Assembly (NCBI GenBank): GCA_039889035.1
Contig: JBDQQY010000020.1
Coordinates: 121,665 to 185,664, forward strand
DNA from: Plantactinospora sp039889035
Lineage (GTDB): Bacteria; Actinomycetota; Actinomycetes; Mycobacteriales; Micromonosporaceae
Length of the DNA: 64,000 bases
Direction of reading: 5' to 3'
A program made the translations under genes and the position numbers. Numbering within the stretch: position 1 is the stretch's first letter; the number at the start of each line of letters is the position of its first letter. This document shows, one piece after another, positions 1 through 6,850 of the stretch. The notes below the pieces were generated by a model. The model was given only the letters and a program-made list of their open reading frames with translations, did not search any database and had not been told where the DNA came from.

Positions 1-107
1 ATCTCAAGCCGTGGGACGCACCCTGGGGCCAGCGGTACGCGGTGCTGCTGGACCCGGACGGCAACGGCGTCGACCTCTACGCCCCGCTCGCACCGGCGGC
101 CGGCTAG
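1..107 (+). CDS. VOC/glyoxalase-like protein, C-terminal end only
   Basis: Only the last 34 codons are in the window (reading from base 3). They read LKPWDAPWGQRYAVLLD, then PDGNGVDLYAPL, which is the final strand of a vicinal-oxygen-chelate (glyoxalase/bleomycin-resistance) domain, where the DPDGN turn precedes the last beta strand. The ligands needed to name a substrate lie upstream. The TAG stop lies in a CTAG that also holds the TAG stop of the convergent AraC gene, so the two genes overlap by 4 bp. VOC genes are often found next to AraC-type regulators of this class, so a functional link is possible but inferred. Confidence 0.75.
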   Translation, partial: LKPWDAPWGQRYAVLLDPDGNGVDLYAPLAPAAG

Positions 108-781
108 GACCTGACAAGCTGCCGCAGTGGTACCCCGGCCAGGCTCTTCACCTCGCGGGACAGGTGCGCCTGGTCGGCGTACCCGGTGCGGGCGGCGACC
201 TCGGCGGCCGGCGTACCGGACCGGGCCAGGGCGAGCGCGCGGCGCATCCGCAGGATCCGGGCCAGCGTCTTGGGGCCGTACCCGAACAGCGCCAGGCTGC
301 GCCGGTGCAGTTGCCGGGTGCCGAGCCCGAGCGCGTCGGCCGTGCCGGCCACGTCGCCGCCGACGGCGAGCCCGGCGGCCAGCGGCGCGGCGAGCGGGTC
401 CGGACCGCCGCCGGTGGCGAGCCGGGCGGCCGCGACCGACTCCAGCACCCGGCCGGGCCGGTCGTGCGACGCCACCCGCTCGGCCAGCTCAGCAACCTCC
501 GGCCCCGGCCAGAGCGCGGCGAGCGGAGCCCGCTGGTCCCGCAGGGCGTGTGCGGGCAGCCCGAAGACCGCCGGGCCGGTGCCCGGCGGGAAGCGCAGTC
601 CCACGTACCGCTCGCCGGCCGGTCCGGCGGCGACCTGGGCGACCGTGTCCGGGCCGGCGACCAGCAGACCGCTCCGGCTGGACCAGATCAGGTCCATGCA
701 GCCGTCCGGCAGGACCAGTCCCGGGCCGGCTTCGACGGTCCGGGTGACCGTCCAGACGACGGCACCGGCCAGCCCGGACAT
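104..781 (-). CDS. AraC-family transcriptional regulator (DUF6597-type N-terminus)
   Basis: A 225-aa protein with an N-terminal sensor-like domain containing LVLPDGCMDLIW (about residues 22-33), typical of DUF6597 regulators, and a C-terminal AraC double helix-turn-helix (about 150-225; LGTRQLHRRSLALFGYGPK, then TGYADQAHLSREVKSLAG). The open frame runs further upstream to 1021, but that extension is low-complexity and overlaps the phospholipase-D gene. ATG 781 follows a GGGAG Shine-Dalgarno-like sequence, and a near-consensus TATCGG lies at -12 to -7. The protein presumably binds DNA and responds to a small ligand; the ligand is unknown. It converges on the VOC gene, sharing the CTAG stop. 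Confidence 0.85.
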   Translation of the reverse strand: MSGLAGAVVWTVTRTVEAGPGLVLPDGCMDLIWSSRSGLLVAGPDTVAQVAAGPAGERYVGLRFPPGTGPAVFGLPAHALRDQRAPLAALWPGPEVAELAERVASHDRPGRVLESVAAARLATGGGPDPLAAPLAAGLAVGGDVAGTADALGLGTRQLHRRSLALFGYGPKTLARILRMRRALALARSGTPAAEVAARTGYADQAHLSREVKSLAGVPLRQLVRS

Positions 782-899
782 CCGCTCCCGATACACGGCC
801 CCCAGCCTGCCAGCCGAACGGGTACGGCTGCCCGGTCCGGGGCCGGGTTTGTAACCAGGACGACACCGGTGCGGAGCCCGAGGTGCGAACCTGTGCCGC

Positions 900-2054
900 A
901 TGGCGACCTTCGCCGGCAAGAAGATCGAGGCGTACGTCGGCCCTCGGGAACTCGGCGCGGCCGACGACCTCGAACAGGTGGTGGTCGACTTCATCGCCGG
1001 CGCCCGGGAGAGCCTCGACATCGCCGTCCAGGAACTCGACTCGGAGCCGATCGCCCAGGCGATCCTCGACGCCCGGTTCCGGGGCGTCAGCGTCCGGATG
1101 GTGCTGGAGCAGGACTACCTGCGGACGGCCAAACTGCCCCGGGTCACCGTCCGGGCCGGCGAACCCGAGGCGGACGCCCGGCGCCGGACCCAGTGGGAGC
1201 CGGAGCCCGGCAGCCGCAGCCTGGAGCCGAACCGGCGGATCGTCGCCGCGCTGCTGCGCTGCAACGTCGACGTCAAGGCCGACTACAACCCGGCGATCTT
1301 CCACCAGAAGTTCGCGGTCCGCGACTACCGGCAACGGGCCGCCGGGCGGGCGGCGGTGCTCTCCGGCTCGGCCAACTTCACCGGCACCGACTGCCACCGC
1401 AACCTGAACCACGTCGTGGTCTTCCACGACACCCGGATCTGCCAGGAGTACGCCGACGAGTTCGTCCGGCTCCGGCAGGGGCGGTTCGGGCGCGGCGAGC
1501 ACGGCCGGGTGCCGAACGCGTACAACGTCGGCGGGGTGCCGGTGAAGGTGCTGTTCGCGCCGGACCACACCCCGGAGCTGGAGATCATGAAGCAGATGCT
1601 GAAGGCGACCGCCCGGGTCGACTTCGCCGTCTTCACCTTCTCCGGCTCGTCCGGGATCGACGACGCGATGATCGCGCTGGCCGCCGCCGGGCGTACCGTG
1701 ACCGGGGCGGTGGACCCCGGGCAGGGCGTGCAGAAGTGGGCCGCCACCCACGACCTCGACCGGGCCAACATCGCGCTGTACGCCCCGATCCGGTCACCGG
1801 CCTTCGGCAAGCTGCACCACAAGCTGATGGTGATCGACGAGGCGGTGGTGGTCGCCGGCTCGTTCAACTACACGGCCCCGGCCAACCAGTTCAACGACGA
1901 GAACATCTTCGTGGTCGGCAGCCCCTATCCGGACCTGCCCCGCCGGGAGGGCGGCCCGACCAACCTCGACCGGTGCGCCGAGATCGCCGGCTTCTTCCGT
2001 ACCGAGATCGAGCGGATCGAACTCGCCGGCCAGCGGTTTCTCGGGCGGCGGTAG
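900..2054 (+). CDS. phospholipase D-like (HKD) protein
   Basis: A 384-aa protein with two PLD-superfamily halves. Each has the catalytic HxKxxxxD signature: HQKFAVRD at about residue 135 followed by SGSANFTG, and HHKLMVID at about 306 followed by AGSFNYTAPANQFNDEN. Both histidine, lysine and aspartate sets are intact, so phosphodiester-hydrolysing or transferring activity is likely. The family includes phospholipases, cardiolipin synthases and nucleases, and the sequence does not decide which. There is no signal peptide or membrane segment, so a cytoplasmic enzyme is expected. ATG 900 has no clear ribosome site; GAACCT ends 8 nt before the start, a possible weak leaderless promoter. It is divergent from the AraC gene. 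Confidence 0.85.
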   Translation: MATFAGKKIEAYVGPRELGAADDLEQVVVDFIAGARESLDIAVQELDSEPIAQAILDARFRGVSVRMVLEQDYLRTAKLPRVTVRAGEPEADARRRTQWEPEPGSRSLEPNRRIVAALLRCNVDVKADYNPAIFHQKFAVRDYRQRAAGRAAVLSGSANFTGTDCHRNLNHVVVFHDTRICQEYADEFVRLRQGRFGRGEHGRVPNAYNVGGVPVKVLFAPDHTPELEIMKQMLKATARVDFAVFTFSGSSGIDDAMIALAAAGRTVTGAVDPGQGVQKWAATHDLDRANIALYAPIRSPAFGKLHHKLMVIDEAVVVAGSFNYTAPANQFNDENIFVVGSPYPDLPRREGGPTNLDRCAEIAGFFRTEIERIELAGQRFLGRR

Positions 2055-2087
2055 CCCCGGGCCCGGCACCCCGCCGGTGCGCTCGCC

Positions 2088-2093
2088 TAGCCT
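2088..2093 (+). promoter_or_regulatory. candidate -10 element of a leaderless promoter (2100 gene)
   Basis: TAGCCT matches TANNNT and lies at -12 to -7 relative to the GTG at 2100. There is no Shine-Dalgarno sequence, so transcription and translation probably start at the same base. Confidence 0.45.
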
Positions 2094-2099
2094 GGGCGG

Positions 2100-3200
2100 G
2101 TGGTCGTGCACGAGCTGTCCCGACGCGACGCGCGGCGGATCGCCGTACGGGCCCAACTGCTGGACCGGCCCCGGCCGGCGACGCTGCTGGACCTGGTACA
2201 CCAGCTGACCCTGCTCCAGGTCGACCCGACGTCGGCGGTCGCGCCCAGCGCCGATCTGGTGTTGTGGAGCAGGCTCGGCCCGGCGTACGCCCCGGCGGAG
2301 CTGGCGGCCACGCTCGACCGCCGGACCCTGGTCGAGCTGCGCGGGATGATCCGGCCCCGGGAGGACGTGGCGCTCTACCGGGCGGAGATGGCCGGCTGGG
2401 AGACGCGTACCGGGCTGCGCGACTGGCAGCAGGCGCAGCGGGAGTGGGTACGCGGCAACGACGCCTGCCGGCGCGACATCCTCGCCCGGCTCGACGCCGA
2501 CGGGCCGCTGCCGCAGTCGGCCTTCCCCGACCTCTGCGAGGTGCGGTGGGGATCGAGCGGCTGGAACGACAACCGCAACGTCGGCATGCTGCTGGAATTC
2601 ATGGTGCTGCGCGGCGAGGTGGCGGTCGCCGGTCGGGACGGTCGGCACCGGCTGTGGGACCTGGCGACCCGGGTCTACCCCGCCGAGGTCGTACCCGAGG
2701 AGAAGGCGCGGCGGCTGCGCGACGAACGGCGGCTGCGCGCCCTCGGGATCGCCCGGGCACGCGGGCCGGAGTGCCCGGTGGAGCCCTCGGACGTCGGCGA
2801 CGCGGGTGAGCCGGCGGTGGTCGAGGGGGTCAAGGGCGTCTGGCGGGTCGACCCGGCACAACTGGGCCAGCCGTTCGCCGGGCGGGCGGCCCTGCTCTCC
2901 CCGTTCGACCGGCTGGTCTACGACCGCAGGCGCACCCTCGAACTCTTCGGGTACGACTACGCGCTGGAGCTGTACAAGCCGGCCGCGAAACGGCGCTGGG
3001 GCGGCTACGCCCTGCCGATCCTGCACGGCGACCGGCTGGTCGGCAAGCTCGACGCCACCGCCGACCGGAAGGGCCGGGTGCTCCGGGTCGACGCGATCCA
3101 CCGGGACGTACCGTTCAGCGCCGCGACGAGCGCGGCGGTGACCCGGGAGATCCGGGACCTCGCCGGATGGCTCGGGCTGGACCTGGACCTGCCGGCCTGA
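2100..3200 (+). CDS. winged-helix DNA glycosylase family protein (AlkX/YcaQ-like, HTH_42)
   Basis: A 366-aa HTH_42 (DUF1006) family protein. The motif LTLLQVDPTSAV carries Q40-V-D42, matching the QxD active-site motif known for the AlkX/YcaQ branch of interstrand-crosslink and alkylpurine DNA glycosylases. The C-terminal stretch KRRWGGYALPILHGDRLVGK, followed by LDATADR, is a family hallmark. The predicted role is excision of bulky or crosslinked alkylated bases; in actinomycetes such genes often protect against DNA-alkylating metabolites. No metabolite cluster is visible here, so a housekeeping or general repair role is more likely. GTG 2100 is chosen because of the correctly placed TAGCCT and the family N-terminus (LSRRDARRIAVRAQLL). 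Confidence 0.85.
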   Translation: MVVHELSRRDARRIAVRAQLLDRPRPATLLDLVHQLTLLQVDPTSAVAPSADLVLWSRLGPAYAPAELAATLDRRTLVELRGMIRPREDVALYRAEMAGWETRTGLRDWQQAQREWVRGNDACRRDILARLDADGPLPQSAFPDLCEVRWGSSGWNDNRNVGMLLEFMVLRGEVAVAGRDGRHRLWDLATRVYPAEVVPEEKARRLRDERRLRALGIARARGPECPVEPSDVGDAGEPAVVEGVKGVWRVDPAQLGQPFAGRAALLSPFDRLVYDRRRTLELFGYDYALELYKPAAKRRWGGYALPILHGDRLVGKLDATADRKGRVLRVDAIHRDVPFSAATSAAVTREIRDLAGWLGLDLDLPA

Positions 3201-3281
3201 AACACGCTGTCGTCCGCCCGTGCCCCGCCGATAGCCTGGCGGCGTCGCGGTGGCCGGTTCCACCGCGGGTCGGAGGTCGAG

Positions 3282-3872
3282 GTGGCACGGCAGCGGGTCG
3301 GGCAGCGCCGGCCGGGTCAGAAGCCCGGGCCGTACCGGGGCCCGGGGCGGCTGCGATCACCCACGCTCGGCGTCGATGTCGGCGGGGTGCTCGTCACGCT
3401 CGCCGGGCGCGACGACGACACCTCGTTCTTCGGCGGCCAGCCGTTGCTGACTCCGGCGGTGCCGGGAGTCTTCGAGGCCCTCGCCGCGCTCACCGCCGAG
3501 CCGTTCGCCGGGCGGGTGCACCTGGTCTCCAAGGCCGGTCCCAAGGTGGCCACGAACACCCGCGACTGGCTGGTCCATCATCGGTTCTTCGACCGTACGG
3601 GCATTTCCGCCGGCAACCTGCACTTCGTGCGGGAACGCCAGGACAAGGCGCCGGTCTGCCAACGCCTCGGCATCACCCACTTCGTCGACGACCGGCTCGA
3701 CGTACTGGCCCATCTGGAGAGCGTCGAGCACCGCTACCTGTTCCTGGGCGGGACCGACGAACGGCCGCCGGCCGGAGCCGTGCCCGACTGGGCGACGATG
3801 GCCGAAACCTGGGCAGCACTCGCCACCATGCTCCTGGAGTCGATCCCCGCCCAGGCCACCCATCGACCGTGA
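3282..3872 (+). CDS. HAD-like hydrolase-fold protein
   Basis: A 196-aa protein. HAD motif I is GVDVGGVLV (D32), the DxGG form also seen in many HAD-IA proteins. A lysine motif follows (LVSKAGPK, K84) and then an acidic motif IV (HFVDDRLDVL, D136/D137). The second aspartate of the usual DxD is glycine, so phosphatase activity is uncertain. The first 27 residues are basic and low-complexity. GTG 3282 follows GGAGG with good spacing. The protein lies just after the glycosylase gene on the same strand but has its own ribosome site. Substrate unknown. Confidence 0.75.
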   Translation: MARQRVGQRRPGQKPGPYRGPGRLRSPTLGVDVGGVLVTLAGRDDDTSFFGGQPLLTPAVPGVFEALAALTAEPFAGRVHLVSKAGPKVATNTRDWLVHHRFFDRTGISAGNLHFVRERQDKAPVCQRLGITHFVDDRLDVLAHLESVEHRYLFLGGTDERPPAGAVPDWATMAETWAALATMLLESIPAQATHRP

Positions 3873-4175
3873 CCGGCACAGTGCCGGGCCCGGTGGCCGG
3901 CATATGCCGGACGCGCGTGATGCCACGAAGTCATCAGGATGACTCCGCGGTATCACCGGCAACAGGGAAGTGCCGCTCACCGGGCACCCGTCGCGCGACC
4001 CGCCGGGCGGAAGGGCAGCCGGGCGGAGGTCGTCGGATCTGATCAGACCTGGCGCTCGACCCGGTGCCGCAGATAATCGTCGGAGGACGTGCGGGCGACG
4101 CCGAGCAGCAGTGCGGCCACGCTATCCGCCCGGCGCGACCCGGATCCGCGCCAGGCGTGGGCCCGGTGAACGGGA
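3873..4175 (+). other. intergenic region with three compact palindromes
   Basis: No credible gene is seen in these 303 bp between the HAD-like gene and the convergent LysR gene. Three palindromes follow the HAD-like stop: CCGGCAC-A-GTGCCGG at 3873-3887, CCGGCATATGCCGG at 3897-3910, and AGTCATC-AG-GATGACT at 3929-3944. A further TCTGATCAGA lies at 4038-4047. The first two hairpins probably act in termination between convergent genes, but neither has a T-run. Confidence 0.5.
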
Positions 4176-5168
4176 TCAGCCCGTGGGTACGCCGAGCCGG
4201 TGCCGCTGCTCCCGCGTCGGAGCGGCCCCGGACTCGACCTGACCGGCGTCGTGTCGCGCAGCCGGGTCGGCCGGCGGGCGTACCTGGACCAGCGCCTCCA
4301 GCACGGCGGCGACCGCCGGATGGAGCGGGCCGTCGCCGCGCGGCCGGGTCACCGCGAAGATCCGGCGACCGGTGACCGGGCGGAGCAGCGGCTCGACGTG
4401 CACTCCGGCCGGTACGTTGCGCAGCGCCATTCCGGGCACCAGTGCGGCACCGAGCCCGGCCGCCACCAGGTCCAGGGTGAGGGCGAAGTCGATCGCCCGG
4501 TGCCGGATGTCGGGCTCGAAGCCGGCCAGGTGGCAGGCATGCAGGGTGGACCGGCCGCACGGGGTGTGCGCGGCACTGGCTACCCAGGGCACGTCGGACA
4601 GGTCGGCGAGCCGTCCGGTGCGCCGGCCCCAGCCGAGTGGGGTGATCAGGTGCATCGGGTCGGTCGCGATCGGGTGCCGGTCCAGCTCGGCGGTGGCGAT
4701 CCCGGGCACGTGGTCGTACTCCTGGAGGACCGCGATGTCCAGCGCGGCGGAGCGCAGGTCCAACCGGCTCTGCTCGTCCTCGGCCTCGCTCACCCGTACG
4801 TCGAGATCGGGGTGCGCGGCCATCGCCCGGGCGGCCGCCGGGGCGACCAGGGCGCCGGCCGCGGACGGGAAGGAGCCGACCCGGACGGTGCCGGCGACCT
4901 GCTGGTGCGCGACGGCCAGCCCGGTGACCGCCTGCTCGACGGCGCCGAGGATCCGCTCCGCGTGCCTCGCGAGCACCTGCCCGGCGGAGGTGAGCACCAC
5001 GCCGCGTCCGGAGCGTTCGACCAGCGGGTAGCCGGCCTCGCGGGCGAGCTGGGCGAGCTGCTGGGAGACCGCCGACGGGGTGACGTGCAGCGCGGCGGCG
5101 GCAGCGGTCACCCCGCCGCGCAGCGCCACCTCGTGCAGCACCCGCAGGCGCCGGACGTCCAGATCCAT
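4176..5168 (-). CDS. LysR-family transcriptional regulator
   Basis: A 330-aa LTTR. It has an N-terminal winged HTH (residues 1-60, with TAAAAALHVTPSAVSQQLAQ) and a periplasmic-binding-protein-like effector domain (about 90-295). The C-terminal 35 residues are a polar extension. It is divergent from an EamA-type exporter gene, the classic layout of LTTRs that control a neighbouring efflux gene. ATG 5168 has no Shine-Dalgarno, but TAGCGT sits at -12 to -7, so the mRNA is probably leaderless. A 22-bp palindrome lies over the -35/spacer region of this promoter, suggesting autorepression. The co-inducer is unknown. Confidence 0.9.
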   Translation of the reverse strand: MDLDVRRLRVLHEVALRGGVTAAAAALHVTPSAVSQQLAQLAREAGYPLVERSGRGVVLTSAGQVLARHAERILGAVEQAVTGLAVAHQQVAGTVRVGSFPSAAGALVAPAAARAMAAHPDLDVRVSEAEDEQSRLDLRSAALDIAVLQEYDHVPGIATAELDRHPIATDPMHLITPLGWGRRTGRLADLSDVPWVASAAHTPCGRSTLHACHLAGFEPDIRHRAIDFALTLDLVAAGLGAALVPGMALRNVPAGVHVEPLLRPVTGRRIFAVTRPRGDGPLHPAVAAVLEALVQVRPPADPAARHDAGQVESGAAPTREQRHRLGVPTG

Positions 5169-5174
5169 GTAGGC

Positions 5175-5180
5175 ACGCTA
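5175..5180 (-). promoter_or_regulatory. candidate -10 element of leaderless lysR promoter
   Basis: On the minus strand TAGCGT occupies -12 to -7 of the LysR ATG, separated from it by GCCTAC. No ribosome site is present. The LTTR palindrome begins 6 bp upstream of it. Confidence 0.45.
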
Positions 5181-5185
5181 CAACA

Positions 5186-5207
5186 CCAGTTAAGAATCTT
5201 GAACTGG
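5186..5207. promoter_or_regulatory. probable LysR operator in the divergent promoter
   Basis: A 22-bp imperfect palindrome with outer arms CCAGTT (5186-5191) and AACTGG (5202-5207). Its core TTAAGAATCTTGAA (5190-5203) fits the LTTR T-N11-A box. It lies 18 bp upstream of the LysR start and 33 bp upstream of the exporter ATG, so one bound regulator could act on both genes. Confidence 0.6.
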
Positions 5208-5240
5208 ACCTTAAACGAGCTGGCCGGCAGCGTGGTCGGC

Positions 5241-6188
5241 ATGAGATTTCCGCACCGCATGCAGGCGGTCCTGGTCGCCGCCCTCTGGGGAGTCAACTTC
5301 GTCGTCATCGAGGTCGGCCTTCGCGACCTGCCGCCGCTGGTGCTGACCGCGCTGCGGTTCGTCGCCGCCGCGCTGCCGCTGGTCTTCCTGGTCCCCCGGC
5401 CGACCGCCCGGCTCCGCTACGTACTCGGCTACGGCCTGGTCCTCGGCGTCTTCAAGTTCGGCCTCCTCTTCGTCGCCATCGACGCCGGGATGCCGCCCGG
5501 GCTCGCCTCGCTGGTGTTGCAGGCCCAGGCGCTGGTCTCGGTGATGCTCGCCACCGCCTTCCTCGGCGAGCGGCCGAGCGGTACCCAGCTCGCCGGGGTG
5601 CTGACCGGCTCGGCCGGGATCGCCCTGCTGGCGGTCGGCGCGGGTGCGCACGCCACCGCGATCGGTTTCGCGCTCACCCTGGCCGCAGCCGTCAGTTGGG
5701 CGCTGGCGAACGTGCTGGTCCGGGCCAGCGGCGAGACCCGGCCGCTATCGCTGCTGGTCTGGTCCAGCCTGGTACCGCCGCTGCCGCTGCTCGGCCTGGC
5801 CGGGGTGGTGGACGGGCCACGGGTGGTGTTCGACGCGATCACCGGGATGTCCTGGAGCGCGGTGCTGGCGGTCGGCTACGTCGGGTACCTCTCGACGCTG
5901 GTCGGCTGGGGCATCTGGAACCGGCTGATCGGCACCTACTCAGTGGCCAGGGTCGCCCCGTTCAGCCTGCTGGTGCCGATCTTCGGGCTGGCCGCCGCCG
6001 CGCTACTGCTCGGCGAGCCGATCACCCGTACGGAGCTGGTGGCCGGCGCGGTCGTACTGGTCGGGCTGGCCCTGGTGGTGCGGACTCCGGCGGCCCGGGA
6101 CGACGCCGCGACGAAGGCGACCGATCCGGCGGGCCCCGACCCCGTCGCGGTCCACGAATCGTTGCCCGGTCACGGCTGGAAGCGGTAG
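5241..6188 (+). CDS. EamA/DMT-family exporter
   Basis: A 315-aa protein with ten predicted membrane helices in two EamA repeats: the first begins QAVLVAALWGVNFVVIEVGL, the second FALTLAAAVSWALANVLVR. The end of helix 4, LVLQAQALVSVMLATAFLGE, and the matching LVPIFGLAAAALLLGE in repeat 2 are typical of EamA proteins. The family exports amino acids and other small metabolites. Divergence from a LysR gene supports regulated efflux, but the substrate cannot be read from sequence. ATG 5241 is the first start giving a family-like N-terminus; upstream in-frame sequence is antisense to the LysR gene. The 3' end overlaps the convergent kdpE gene by 19 bp. Confidence 0.88.
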   Translation: MRFPHRMQAVLVAALWGVNFVVIEVGLRDLPPLVLTALRFVAAALPLVFLVPRPTARLRYVLGYGLVLGVFKFGLLFVAIDAGMPPGLASLVLQAQALVSVMLATAFLGERPSGTQLAGVLTGSAGIALLAVGAGAHATAIGFALTLAAAVSWALANVLVRASGETRPLSLLVWSSLVPPLPLLGLAGVVDGPRVVFDAITGMSWSAVLAVGYVGYLSTLVGWGIWNRLIGTYSVARVAPFSLLVPIFGLAAAALLLGEPITRTELVAGAVVLVGLALVVRTPAARDDAATKATDPAGPDPVAVHESLPGHGWKR

Positions 6189-6850
6189 CCCATCCCCGGC
6201 TCGGTCAGCAGGTGCCGGGGCCGGGACGGATCGTCCTCCAGCTTCCGGCGTAACTGCGCCATGTACTGCCGCAGGTAGTTCGTCTCCGACTGGTACTGCG
6301 GACCCCAGACGTCGTGCAGCAGTTGACGCTGGCTGACCAGCCGGCCCGGGTTGCGTACCAGGATCTCCAGCAGGTGCCACTCGGTCGGGGTGAGCCGCAC
6401 CTCGGCGCCGTCGGCGGTGCGTACCGCGTGTGCGGTGAGGTCCACGGTGCGCCGGCCGATTTCCACCGCCGGCACCTCCTCCCCCGCCCCGGCGGCCCGT
6501 CGGGTCACCGCGCGGACCCGGGCCAGCAGTTCGTCCACCCCGAACGGCTTGGTGACGTAGTCGTCGGCACCGGCGTCCAGCGCCGCCACCTTGTCCTGGC
6601 TGCCGGCCCGGCCCGACAGCACGATGATCGGCACGTTGGTCCAGCCGCGCAGCCCCCGGATCACCTGCACCCCGTCCATGTCCGGCAGGCCGAGGTCGAG
6701 CACCACGATGTCCGGGCGGTGGCTGGCCGCCAGCCGCAGCGCCGCCGCACCGTCCCCGGCCACCTCGACGTCGTACCGCCTCGCCCGCAGGTTGATCCGC
6801 AGCGCGCGGAGGATCTGCGGTTCGTCGTCCACCACCAGTACCCGGGTCAC
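6170..6850 (-). CDS. kdpE: KdpE, response regulator of the Kdp potassium system
   Basis: A 226-aa OmpR/PhoB-type regulator. The receiver domain has the acidic pocket (VVDDE), phospho-acceptor D52 (VLDLGLPDMDG), the switch threonine/serine region (IIVLSGR) and the KPF lysine. The C-terminal winged helix (about 130-226) contains EVRLTPTEWHLLEILVRNPG and YLRQYMAQLRRKLEDDPSRP. Phosphorylated by KdpD, it should activate kdp transcription at low potassium or high osmolarity. It starts at GTG 6850, which overlaps the kdpD stop as GTGA, so the two are translationally coupled. It is the last gene of the operon, and its end overlaps the convergent exporter gene. Confidence 0.95.
   Translation of the reverse strand: MTRVLVVDDEPQILRALRINLRARRYDVEVAGDGAAALRLAASHRPDIVVLDLGLPDMDGVQVIRGLRGWTNVPIIVLSGRAGSQDKVAALDAGADDYVTKPFGVDELLARVRAVTRRAAGAGEEVPAVEIGRRTVDLTAHAVRTADGAEVRLTPTEWHLLEILVRNPGRLVSQRQLLHDVWGPQYQSETNYLRQYMAQLRRKLEDDPSRPRHLLTEPGMGYRFQP

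Noticed and set aside
11..2809. A 932-codon open frame on the plus strand over the AraC, PLD and glycosylase genes
   Set aside because: Low-complexity Arg/Gly/Pro-rich translation, an artefact of GC-rich third positions; the other frames carry recognisable domains with proper starts.
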